Of a DNA stretch of 21,878 nucleotides, positions 14,189-20,918 are shown piece after piece. A program made the position numbers and the translations under genes. The notes beneath the pieces are model-generated. The model made no database searches. It was not told the DNA's origin and was given only the letters and a program-made list of their open reading frames with translations. The stretch spans positions 1-21,878 of the forward strand of contig JAYWHK010000228.1 in NCBI GenBank assembly GCA_043777755.1, read 5' to 3'. The stretch is from CANHEE01 sp043777755. GTDB taxonomy: Bacteria; Bacteroidota; Bacteroidia; Chitinophagales; Saprospiraceae. The stretch's first letter is position 1; each line of letters begins with the position of its first letter.

Positions 14189-15022
14189 TTATTTATTTTT
14201 AGTTTTTCTTCTCGTTAAAATCAAGCTATTAGAAGCTTTAGTTTTGCTACGAGTTCTGTAACCTTTTGAAGGTACACCTGTACGTGATCTTGGATGACCA
14301 CCCGAAGCACGACCTTCACCACCACCCATCGGGTGATCTACCGGGTTCATTACGACACCACGAACACGTGGACGACGACCTTTCCAACGACTACGACCTG
14401 CTTTACCAGATACTTCTAAGTTGTGGTCAGGATTAGAACAAACTCCGATGGTAACTTTACAAGTTAAAAGGATACGACGAGTTTCACCTGAAGGCATTTG
14501 CAATACAGCGTATTTTCCTTCACGTCCAAGCATTGTCGCATAAGTACCAGCACTACGTGCGATGGCTGCTCCTTTGCCTGGCTGCATTTCTATCGCAAAA
14601 ACTGTAGCACCTAATGGAACTTCTGAAAGGAACATTGCGTTACCTGTATCAGGAGTTACACCTTTTCCACTTTGAATTTTATCGCCTACTTTCAAGCCCT
14701 TAGGAGCTAAAATGTAACGTTTTTCTCCATCTGTGTAGAATACTAATGCGATGAATGCTGTACGATTTGGATCGTACTCAATCGTTTTGATGACACCTGG
14801 AACTCCATCTTTATCGCGTTTGAAGTCGATAATACGATATTGTCTTTTGTGTCCGCCACCGATATAGCGCATGCTCATTCGACCATTGCTGTTACGACCT
14901 CCTGTTTTTTTGATAGAAACCGTAAGGCTTTTCTCAGGAACGTTTGTCGTAATCTCATCGTAAGCGTTAGATACTTTCGTACGTAACGACGGCGTTATTG
15001 GATTATATTTTTTAAGACCCAT
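14189..15022 (-). CDS. rplB: 50S ribosomal protein L2
   Basis: L2 is a primary 23S rRNA binder near the peptidyl-transferase centre and is needed for subunit joining. The 277-residue product has the N-terminal OB-like domain (GGRNSNGRMSMRYIGGGHKR near 41-60), the SH3-like domain, and the conserved catalytic-site loop MNPVDHPMGGGEGRASGGHP; the His after VD is retained, while the next His of E. coli is Met. Length is normal. Confidence 0.99.
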   Translation of the reverse strand: MGLKKYNPITPSLRTKVSNAYDEITTNVPEKSLTVSIKKTGGRNSNGRMSMRYIGGGHKRQYRIIDFKRDKDGVPGVIKTIEYDPNRTAFIALVFYTDGEKRYILAPKGLKVGDKIQSGKGVTPDTGNAMFLSEVPLGATVFAIEMQPGKGAAIARSAGTYATMLGREGKYAVLQMPSGETRRILLTCKVTIGVCSNPDHNLEVSGKAGRSRWKGRRPRVRGVVMNPVDHPMGGGEGRASGGHPRSRTGVPSKGYRTRSKTKASNSLILTRRKTKNK

Positions 15023-15061
15023 TGTCTATGAAATATCCGTTTTAATAAGATTTATTATTAA

Positions 15062-15382
15062 TTAAGCTTCACCAGTTTCTGCTTCCTGACCAGCTGAACC
15101 GAAAACTTCGATTGTATCACCAGCAGCAAGCGTAACGATTGCTTTTTTATAAGACGAAACACGACCTTTAACTACGGCTTTTTTCGTCATTCTTGATTTT
15201 GCTTTTGAGGGCATAATCGCAGTATTCACGCCTTCAACGGTTACGTTGTAATACGCTTCAATAGCTTTTCCAATTTCAATTTTATTGGTTGTTTTATCAA
15301 CAATAAAAGTGTATTGATTAGATTTGCTTGCTAATTTATCCGATTTTTCAGAAATAATCGGCTTAATAATGATCTGCTTCAT
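15062..15382 (-). CDS. rplW: 50S ribosomal protein L23
   Basis: L23 is at the tunnel exit and is the main docking point for trigger factor and SRP. The 106-residue product begins MKQIIIKPIISEKSDKLA and has YTFIVDKTTNKIEIGKAIEA and the basic loop PSKAKSRMTKKAVVKGR. The C-terminus has a few extra acidic residues. It lies 13 nt after rplD. Confidence 0.98.
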   Translation of the reverse strand: MKQIIIKPIISEKSDKLASKSNQYTFIVDKTTNKIEIGKAIEAYYNVTVEGVNTAIMPSKAKSRMTKKAVVKGRVSSYKKAIVTLAAGDTIEVFGSAGQEAETGEA

Positions 15383-15395
15383 CTTAAATTATGAA

Positions 15396-16022
15396 TTAAG
15401 CACAAGTTTCAACAATCTTAGCAACTGAACTTTCTGACAATACGATTGTCTGAGCGTTCATAATTGCATACGTATTAATATCACTTGCTACCATTACGCT
15501 TGATTTCAATAGATTGCGACCAGAAAGGTGTACATTCGCATTGTGTTCAGGAGTAACTACAAGTGTTTTTTTGTCAGCTATATTTAAATTATTTAAAATA
15601 GAGACAAATTCTTTCGTTTTTGGTGAAGCCAAGTTGAAGTCTTCTACAACGAGAATTGAACCAGCTGCTGCTTTGCTTGAAAGCGCAGAACGACGTGCTA
15701 AAAGACGTACTTTTCTGTTCAATTTTTGAGAATAATCACGAGGTCTTGGTCCGAATACACGACCACCACCATGAACGAGTGGAGATTTCATATCACCACG
15801 ACGAGCTCCACCTGTACCCTTTTGACGGAATAACTTGCGGGTCGAACGAGCGATTTCACTTCTCTCTTTAGCTTTGTGTGTTCCTTGACGTTGGTTCGCC
15901 AAATATTGCTTTACAGCAAGGTACACAACGTGCTCATTAGGTTCGATACCGAATACCTCTAAAGGTAATTCTACTGTACGACCTGTTTTAGCACCACTGA
16001 TATTTAGAACGTCGAGTTTCAT
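15396..16022 (-). CDS. rplD: 50S ribosomal protein L4
   Basis: L4 lines the exit tunnel; in E. coli it also represses the S10 operon at transcription and translation. The 208-residue product has the tunnel loop (RQKGTGGARRGDMKSPLVHG and GGRVFGPRPRDYSQKLNRK, about 70-105) and a globular domain ending in the VETCA C-terminus. It starts 2 nt after the rplC stop. If L4 also controls this operon, the folded rpsJ-rplC spacer is a candidate target. Confidence 0.98.
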   Translation of the reverse strand: MKLDVLNISGAKTGRTVELPLEVFGIEPNEHVVYLAVKQYLANQRQGTHKAKERSEIARSTRKLFRQKGTGGARRGDMKSPLVHGGGRVFGPRPRDYSQKLNRKVRLLARRSALSSKAAAGSILVVEDFNLASPKTKEFVSILNNLNIADKKTLVVTPEHNANVHLSGRNLLKSSVMVASDINTYAIMNAQTIVLSESSVAKIVETCA

Positions 16023-16024
16023 TT

Positions 16025-16663
16025 TTATTTTTTCTTACCTGTCTTTTCAATGATAACAATAGAACCCTTGTGGCCAGGAATAGCACCTTTAACAAGGAGA
16101 AGATTTTGCTCTTCAAAGATTTTAACAATTTTAAGATTTTTAATTGTTTGTTGGTCTGCACCATCGTGTCCGCCCATTCGCATACCTTTTACTACCTTTG
16201 AAGGGTAAGAAGAAGCACCGATTGAACCCGGAGCGCGAAGTCTGTTGTGCTGACCGTGTGTTGCTTGCATTACACCACCGAAGCCGTGGCGCTTAACAAC
16301 ACCTTGGAAACCCTTACCTTTTGTAACGCCTACTGCGTGTACAAATTCGCCTACTTCGAACATTTCGCTAACTGATACCTCGTCGCCAAGGCTTTTAGCT
16401 ATTGCATTGAAATCACGGAACTCAGAAACTTTTTGTTTAGGAGTTGTGTTTGCTTTTGCAAAGTGTCCAAGAAGCGGTTTTGTGGTACTTTTTTCCTTTT
16501 TCTCGCCGTATGCCAACTGTACTGATTCGTAACCGTCTGTTTCACTCGTTTTTACCTGAGTTACTACGTTAGGAGTCACATCAATAACAGTTACACCGAC
16601 AGAATTACCAGCTTCATCAAAAATGCTGGTCATACCAATTTTTTTGCCGATTAAACCGTTCAC
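16025..16663 (-). CDS. rplC: 50S ribosomal protein L3 (GTG start)
   Basis: L3 is one of the first proteins to bind 23S rRNA and reaches the peptidyl-transferase centre. An ATG at 16723 would add 20 residues that match nothing in the family. The family pattern begins with (V/M)NGLIGKKIGMTSIF, so I choose the GTG at 16661-16663, giving 212 residues. A perfect inverted repeat just upstream (16668-16687) supports the upstream part being non-coding. Conserved blocks include FQGVVKRHGFGG and THGQHNRLRAPGSIGASSYPSKV. It is almost contiguous with rplD. Confidence 0.95.
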   Translation of the reverse strand: MNGLIGKKIGMTSIFDEAGNSVGVTVIDVTPNVVTQVKTSETDGYESVQLAYGEKKEKSTTKPLLGHFAKANTTPKQKVSEFRDFNAIAKSLGDEVSVSEMFEVGEFVHAVGVTKGKGFQGVVKRHGFGGVMQATHGQHNRLRAPGSIGASSYPSKVVKGMRMGGHDGADQQTIKNLKIVKIFEEQNLLLVKGAIPGHKGSIVIIEKTGKKK

Positions 16664-16667
16664 TGTG

Positions 16668-16687
16668 ATAAGATTTTTTAATCTTAT
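16668..16687 (-). other. Stem-loop 4 nt before the rplC start codon
   Basis: ATAAGATT (16668-16675) and AATCTTAT (16680-16687) are exact reverse complements with a 4-nt loop. On the transcript the stem ends four bases before the GUG start of rplC, where it could limit ribosome access. It is AT-rich and weak. Confidence 0.5.
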
Positions 16688-16813
16688 TAGAAAATACGAA
16701 ACATCAGTATTAGCCGCCTGCAATAACGCGATATTTACCTTAGTGATAGAGTAAATACAGCCACCAACGAATAACTTAATATTTCTGAGATTTTTAAAAT
16801 TTTTGAAAATCGG

Positions 16814-16832
16814 AAATCCAGAATATGGATTT
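16814..16832 (-). other. Inverted repeat in the rpsJ-rplC spacer
   Basis: AAATCCA (16814-16820) and TGGATTT (16826-16832) form a perfect 7-bp stem with a 5-nt loop, one of several hairpins in this 284-nt spacer. Function unknown. Confidence 0.45.
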
Positions 16833-16853
16833 AGGATTTAGGGTTTGAAGTCG

Positions 16854-16885
16854 AGTATTTTAAATAAGATTGGATTTAAAATACT
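16854..16885 (-). other. 12-bp perfect stem-loop in the rpsJ-rplC spacer
   Basis: AGTATTTTAAAT (16854-16865) and ATTTAAAATACT (16874-16885) pair perfectly with an 8-nt loop. It is followed on the transcript by CGACUUCAAACCC, with no U-tract, so it does not look like a terminator. It is the strongest of the hairpins in this spacer. Confidence 0.65.
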
Positions 16886-16892
16886 ACAAAAC

Positions 16893-16932
16893 TACTTTAA
16901 CCTTAAAGTAAATGGAAACTTAAATTCCATTT
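16893..16932 (-). other. Two adjacent stem-loops just after the rpsJ stop
   Basis: AAATGGAA/TTCCATTT (16910-16917 with 16925-16932, loop 7) and TACTTTAA/TTAAAGTA (16893-16900 with 16903-16910, loop 2 or larger) abut and share base 16910. The first begins 15 nt after the rpsJ stop. No U-tract follows. A -7-like TAGTTTTG at 16887-16894 on the minus strand overlaps their edge but has no -33 partner. Confidence 0.55.
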
Positions 16933-16947
16933 GAATCAGACCGATAA

Positions 16948-17256
16948 CTACGTCAACTTAACTTGAATATCGACACCGCTTGGCAATTCCAATTTTGAAA
17001 GCGCATCCACCGTCTTTTGAGTTGGTGTATAGATTTCAATTAAACGCTTATGCGTTCTTAATGAGAATTGCTCACGAGCCTTCTTGTTAACGTGAGGAGA
17101 GCGTAACACTGTGAAGAATTTTTTCTCAGTGGGCAGCGGAATCGGTCCTGTTACGACAGCGCCCGAAGAACGAACTGTCTTTACGATTTTCTCAGTTGAT
17201 TTATCAACTAAATTGTGATCGTAAGAACGCAATTTGATTCTGATTTTCTGATTCAT
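16948..17256 (-). CDS. rpsJ: 30S ribosomal protein S10
   Basis: S10 is in the 30S head; it also pairs with NusB and NusG in transcription antitermination and coupling. The 102-residue product has KIRIKLRSYDHNLVDKSTEKIV, the conserved loop GAVVTGPIPLPTEKKFFTVLRSPHVNKKAREQF in the middle, and the end PSGVDIQVKLT. It is the first gene of the superoperon, about 50 nt after the predicted transcription start, instead of following fusA as in many relatives. Confidence 0.98.
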   Translation of the reverse strand: MNQKIRIKLRSYDHNLVDKSTEKIVKTVRSSGAVVTGPIPLPTEKKFFTVLRSPHVNKKAREQFSLRTHKRLIEIYTPTQKTVDALSKLELPSGVDIQVKLT

Positions 17257-17310
17257 GCCTTTCTTTGTAAAGAAATGTTAATAAAAATGTGCTTATCTTT
17301 TAAAGCGGTG

Positions 17311-17341
17311 CAAAGATACAACTTTTATTTGAGCCACCAAA
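17311..17341 (-). promoter_or_regulatory. Main promoter of the ribosomal superoperon
   Basis: On the minus strand TTTG (17338-17341) is followed after 19 nt by TATCTTTG (17311-17318), a complete match to the Bacteroidota sigma-A consensus and spacing. Transcription would start around 17305, leaving a leader of about 50 nt before rpsJ. That leader is too short for an E. coli-like S10 leader. Confidence 0.88.
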
Positions 17342-17687
17342 TTTTTTGCATCTTTTTTTGTATTTTTATGAAAATAATTTTGTAAAAAGAGAAAGTATTT
17401 ACTTCTTTTTATCTGTTTTATACGATGTTTTTTGTATTTTTTTAGTAATAAAAAATTGATTATCAGTTGTTTATGATTTATTTTATTTTATTTTAAAATA
17501 GTTCAATATTTTTTGAAATATTTTATTTTTTTTTGAAAAAAAGTATTTTTTAGTAAAATTTATAATTGAAAGATTGATGAATCGGAGCATTACATACGAT
17601 TAATGCTGGTTGATAGAATTGGAATATTGGAAATAATTTCTACTCAACATTTTGTATAAACGTTATAGTGTTTTTGAGAGAAAAGTG
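17342..17687. other. AT-rich divergent intergenic region
   Basis: Between the rpsJ promoter and the acetyltransferase promoter I see only A and T runs and short AT palindromes, such as TATTTTAAAATA at 17489-17500 and AATATTT/AAATATT nearby. No coding frame, tRNA or riboswitch-like structure is evident. Long T-tracts could act as UP-like or bent DNA for the rpsJ promoter. Confidence 0.5.
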
Positions 17688-17695
17688 TATTTTTG
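17688..17695 (+). promoter_or_regulatory. Candidate -7 element of the acetyltransferase gene
   Basis: TATTTTTG matches TAnnTTTG and lies 18 nt before the ATG at 17713. No TTTG is at the right distance upstream. Its position inside the longer open frame argues for the downstream start. Confidence 0.45.
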
Positions 17696-17712
17696 CAAAA
17701 AAATCTAAATCT

Positions 17713-18231
17713 ATGCAAATACAAAATAGTACTCCATCTGATTTTAAGCGTATTTTTGAGCTATACGATGCAGCAGTTGAATTTCAAAAAACAGTTTTTA
17801 ATAAGCAATGGCAAGGTTTTGAAGCCAGTTTGGTCAATCAAGAAATTGCTGAAAATCGTCAATGGAAAATCATCGTTGATGGTGAGATTGCTTGTATTTT
17901 TGCGATTACGCTCAATGATTTTTCTATTTGGAAAGAAAAAGATAAAAATGATTCGATTTTTATTCATCGGATAGTGACGAATCCTACTTTTCGTGGTACA
18001 AATTTTGTTCAACATATCGCTGTTTGGGCAAAAGAATATGCAATTTCTATTGGTAGGACTTATGTCAGAATGGATACTTGGGGCGACAATGAAAAACTTA
18101 TTGGCTATTATCAAAAATGTGGTTTTGAATTTTTAGGTGTTATAACGCCTGATTGCGATGGTTTGCCAAAGCATTATGAAGGTATTACGCTGAGTTTGTT
18201 TGAGATAAAAGCCTCCCTAAATCCCTCCTGA
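17713..18231 (+). CDS. GNAT-family N-acetyltransferase
   Basis: The product is predicted to transfer an acetyl group from acetyl-CoA to an amine; the substrate is unknown. The frame opens at 17668, but I choose the ATG at 17713 (172 residues, MQIQNSTPSDFKRIFELYD) because it matches a usual GNAT start and a promoter element lies upstream of it. The acetyl-CoA-binding motif A is visible as IHRIVTNPTFRGTNFVQHIA, with a degenerate RGTNFV loop in place of the usual R-x-x-G-x-G/A, followed by the motif B pattern DNEKLIGYYQKCGFEFLG. The last eight codons and the stop lie in a GC-rich repeat, so the natural C-terminus may have been replaced. It is monocistronic and divergent from rpsJ. Confidence 0.85.
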   Translation: MQIQNSTPSDFKRIFELYDAAVEFQKTVFNKQWQGFEASLVNQEIAENRQWKIIVDGEIACIFAITLNDFSIWKEKDKNDSIFIHRIVTNPTFRGTNFVQHIAVWAKEYAISIGRTYVRMDTWGDNEKLIGYYQKCGFEFLGVITPDCDGLPKHYEGITLSLFEIKASLNPS

Positions 18232-18240
18232 GGAGGGACT
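18212..18240. repeat. GC-rich palindromic repeat element at the acetyltransferase stop
   Basis: CCTCCCTAAATCCCTCC is followed by TGA and GGAGGGA: TCCCTCC (18222-18228) and GGAGGGA (18232-18238) are perfect complements with the TGA stop codon as the loop. The stretch is far richer in G and C than its surroundings. From memory, very similar strings occur as dispersed intergenic repeats in Bacteroidota genomes; that cannot be tested within this window, which has one copy. Confidence 0.65.
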
Positions 18241-18260
18241 TGCAAACGTAGTGTAAAACT

Positions 18261-18294
18261 AAAAAAGGTTGTGCATTTTTCAATACACAACCTT
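18261..18294 (-). terminator. Terminator after the PspC-domain gene
   Basis: AAGGTTGTG (18265-18273) and CACAACCTT (18286-18294) form a 9-bp stem that can extend past one mismatch by ATT/AAT. On the minus strand it runs into TTTTTT and then AGTTTT, a good intrinsic terminator for transcription from the right. It is about 160 nt past the pspC-like gene's stop. On the plus strand no T-run follows, so it would end the acetyltransferase transcript less well. Confidence 0.75.
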
Positions 18295-18327
18295 CTACTC
18301 TACTGCTATTTCGGATTTGCAGACCAA

Positions 18328-18392
18328 CCTAATCTTAATAAATTTTTAAAACTTAATAAGATTAGGCTTGAAAGTATTTCAACCCAAATACT
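18328..18392. other. Two inverted repeats between the convergent genes
   Basis: CCTAATCTTA/TAAGATTAGG (18328-18337 with 18357-18366) is a perfect 10-bp stem with a 19-nt AT-rich loop. AGTATTT/AAATACT (18373-18379 with 18386-18392) is a perfect 7-bp stem. Neither has a T-run on either side. They may help separate the converging transcripts. Confidence 0.45.
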
Positions 18393-18457
18393 GTAAGAAA
18401 CGAATAATTAAGATTAATTCCATGATGTAAAGTTGTTTTAGATTTGGTTTTTAAATT

Positions 18458-20665
18458 TTATTCACTTTTGTCAGTTTTCTCGATTTTTGCGCCACCTTCT
18501 ACTGTCAGATTGCCTTCATTGCGACGATTCTGGACTTTTTCAGTAACGTAAATATCAGCTTCTGTACCGCTGTGCATACTTGTAGTGGCTGTTCTGACTT
18601 CGTATTGGCGAGCGTTAATTTCTGCGCCATCTTCCAAAATTAATTCTAAGCTATCACCCTTACCTTTTAGTACTATTTGAGTATTTTTGTCAGCATTGAT
18701 TTTTAATTTTTTTATGTCAAAATCAGCTTTTAACTTAAAATCACCATCTGTATTGATGCTCATTTCATTTTGTACAAAACCAGAAATACTCACTTCTCGT
18801 ACATTTTCTAATCCAATCAATTCCAATTGTGGCATCGTAATCACAACTTTTACTTTGTCATTGCTATCGTGGTCACTATTGTATCGAGCGTCAATTTTCA
18901 AAGTATTTCCAGATTTATCCACTTCGATTTCTTTAACGATTTCTTCTTCGCCAATTACTTTGACGCTGAACACATCGCCTTGTTTGATGCTGACATTGGT
19001 ATAACCTTCGACTTCGACACGGCTGAAACCTTTGAGTTCATAAGAAGATTCAAAATTACGTTCTTTTTCCACTTGCGGACTTGTTATTTCGCCATTTTCC
19101 ATTTTCCACACTTTTTTGTAGCGTTCCCAATGCCCAATGTCATATTTGCGATCATCAAAATCAAAACGAACAATGTCATTTAGTTTTTCATCTATTTTGA
19201 TGTATTTTCCATTCGGAATAGACAAAAACATTTTGATTTCTTGTCCTCTAAATTTGGTATTTTGCATCAAAAAATACTCTGGTAAAATCAAGCGATTGCC
19301 TTCCAAACGAGGTTTGTAATCAATTTGATTCGCCAATGTTTCGGCTTCTTCACGGGTATTGCCATGGGCATGCGCTTCTTTTTCCAAACGGAAATCGCTC
19401 GTTTTACTTTCTTTTATTTCCAAACGAACATCGCCATTTAGTAATTTTTCTTGATCAAACTTAAAAGGTCCAAAATTCGTATGAAAATCGCTAAAACGGT
19501 TGTCTTCTTCTATTTCTAAATAAATGGTGTCAGAAGGCAAACTTACATTGAAAACATCTTGTGTAACACGAGCTTCACGATTAAACTCTTTTCCAAAAGT
19601 TGCGCCCAAAAGTCCAAAACTCACACCATTAAGCAACCAAAATAAACCAATGCCTAAGCCCCAAACTTTATTTACTCTTATTTTGAAAAAAATACGAGCA
19701 ATCAACAAGCCAATACCCAACAATGCCAATCCTATCAAGAAAAAAACATTGATAAAAGCCAAAGTTCCCATGAATGTATTGTCGCCAAAAGCATAGTGTG
19801 CAAAAGGATAACCTTCTTTTGCACCAACACCAAACGCTACCCAAAATGCTGCCAAAACGATGAAGGCAATTACGCCAAAAAAGAAAACAATAGGTTTGGC
19901 AACAACTTTTAAGATATTGATGATGCCATAAAATATTTCACCAAAAAAAGAAAAAATATTTGAAACAACACCTTTTGCACCACCACTTGTAGCGTAAGTT
20001 CTACTGTTTTGTGTTCCTGAACCATTGTTAAAACGATTGCTAATACTATTGAACTCTTCTTCCACAACCCTTGCGATGTTTTCGATATTGGCTGGTTCTC
20101 CACGCATAGCCAAGCGGTCAGCGGAAGTTAAAGCATCAGGAACGATAATCCATAATAAAAAATACAATAAAAATCCTACGCCAAAACTGAAAAATGCAAC
20201 TGCGAAACCAATTCTTACCCAAAGTGGATCTTCGATACCAAAATATGCTGCGACACCAGAACAAACACCTCCAAAAACTTTATCGTCAGTATCTCTAAAA
20301 AGTCGTTTTCCTGTACGGTATTCTCTGCGAAAACGCTCATAAGCATCGTTAGCAGCAGCAGTTCCTCCTGCGCCAGCAGCAGCACCACCAGTAGTATCAT
20401 CAGTATCACCAGCAAATTCTTCTGGTCTTCCCATGATGGCAATGGTTTCTTGCACATCTTTCATAGAAATAATGGTGCGAGTACCTAATTTTTCTGAAAA
20501 AATCTCAGCCAAACGGGTTTCAATGTCGCCAATGATTTCGCTGTAACTTGCATTGTTGCGAAAATGTCTGCGGATAGAATCCAAATAACGATTCAGAAAT
20601 TCATAAGCGTCATCGTCAATCGTATAGGGATAACCACCAAGGTTTATCGTTAGTATCTTATTCAT
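18458..20665 (-). CDS. PspC-domain membrane protein with DUF2807-like C-terminal region
   Basis: The 735-residue product is probably an envelope-stress sensor or regulator, as for phage-shock PspC, but its partner is unknown. Residues 1-85 are a conserved soluble N-terminal region (LTINLGGYPYTIDDDAYEFL and a GRPEEF end). Residues 90-105 are a Gly/Ala/Thr linker. Residues 120-178 are a PspC domain (DDKVFGGVCSGVAAYFGIED and a membrane helix). Further membrane helices lie near 255-281, 300-327 and 334-356. Residues 360-735 are extracytoplasmic and beta-rich; 538-729 resemble the DUF2807 head-GIN adhesin-like fold. It lies 253 nt after padR on the same strand; PadR-PspC-DUF2807 pairs are common in this phylum. 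No clear own promoter is seen. Confidence 0.88.
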   Translation of the reverse strand: MNKILTINLGGYPYTIDDDAYEFLNRYLDSIRRHFRNNASYSEIIGDIETRLAEIFSEKLGTRTIISMKDVQETIAIMGRPEEFAGDTDDTTGGAAAGAGGTAAANDAYERFRREYRTGKRLFRDTDDKVFGGVCSGVAAYFGIEDPLWVRIGFAVAFFSFGVGFLLYFLLWIIVPDALTSADRLAMRGEPANIENIARVVEEEFNSISNRFNNGSGTQNSRTYATSGGAKGVVSNIFSFFGEIFYGIINILKVVAKPIVFFFGVIAFIVLAAFWVAFGVGAKEGYPFAHYAFGDNTFMGTLAFINVFFLIGLALLGIGLLIARIFFKIRVNKVWGLGIGLFWLLNGVSFGLLGATFGKEFNREARVTQDVFNVSLPSDTIYLEIEEDNRFSDFHTNFGPFKFDQEKLLNGDVRLEIKESKTSDFRLEKEAHAHGNTREEAETLANQIDYKPRLEGNRLILPEYFLMQNTKFRGQEIKMFLSIPNGKYIKIDEKLNDIVRFDFDDRKYDIGHWERYKKVWKMENGEITSPQVEKERNFESSYELKGFSRVEVEGYTNVSIKQGDVFSVKVIGEEEIVKEIEVDKSGNTLKIDARYNSDHDSNDKVKVVITMPQLELIGLENVREVSISGFVQNEMSINTDGDFKLKADFDIKKLKINADKNTQIVLKGKGDSLELILEDGAEINARQYEVRTATTSMHSGTEADIYVTEKVQNRRNEGNLTVEGGAKIEKTDKSE

Positions 20666-20678
20666 TTTATTATGTTTT

Positions 20679-20706
20679 AAATTTTTGATTCTAAATTTTT
20701 GATTCT
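20679..20706. repeat. 14-bp tandem repeat upstream of the PspC-domain gene
   Basis: AAATTTTTGATTCT occurs twice without a gap (20679-20692, 20693-20706), and a partial third unit AAATTCT follows. It lies 13 nt before the start codon, in the untranslated leader. Copy-number change by slippage would alter the leader length. Confidence 0.7.
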
Positions 20707-20774
20707 AAATTCTAAAAATTAGAGTCTAAAGTTTCGATTAATAGTATTTTTGTAATAATTTAGCGTATTTTTTT

Positions 20775-20813
20775 AAACACGAATTTTCTCTAATTTAACA
20801 AATTTTCACTAAT
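20775..20813. repeat. Degenerate 10-bp tandem repeat
   Basis: On the minus strand the units are ATTAGTGAAA, ATTTGTTAAA, TTAGAGAAA and ATTCGTGTTT, four copies of an ATTnGTGAAA-like 10-mer, read from 20813 down to 20775. The period is close to one helical turn. Similar phrases are, to my recollection, frequent in intergenic DNA of Bacteroidota; this is not tested. Confidence 0.45.
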
Positions 20814-20840
20814 GCATGATATAAAAATTAAATCTAATTT

Positions 20841-20904
20841 TATTAAAACTTCGTTTTAATATTGAGCGTATCTAAGTTCTTACGTATTTTTAATAATGTA
20901 AGAA
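20841..20904 (-). other. Two stem-loops after the padR stop
   Basis: TTCTTAC/GTAAGAA (20877-20883 with 20898-20904) starts 14 nt after the padR stop. TATTAAAAC/GTTTTAATA (20841-20849 with 20853-20861) is a perfect 9-bp stem with a 3-nt loop. Neither is followed by a T-run on the minus strand, so read-through into the PspC-domain gene remains possible. Confidence 0.55.
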
Positions 20905-20918
20905 AATAGGTTTCGGGG

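Noticed and set aside
16664..16723. N-terminal extension of L3 from an upstream ATG
   Set aside because: The residues match nothing in the L3 family, the family start coincides with GTG at 16663, and a perfect inverted repeat lies in the extension.
17668..17712. Earlier start of the acetyltransferase
   Set aside because: The 15 extra residues are Lys/Phe-rich without similarity to GNAT proteins, and the -7 promoter element falls within them.
19524..19796. Plus-strand frame rich in Lys and Pro
   Set aside because: It is antisense to the membrane part of the PspC-domain gene; its composition is the complement of hydrophobic codons.
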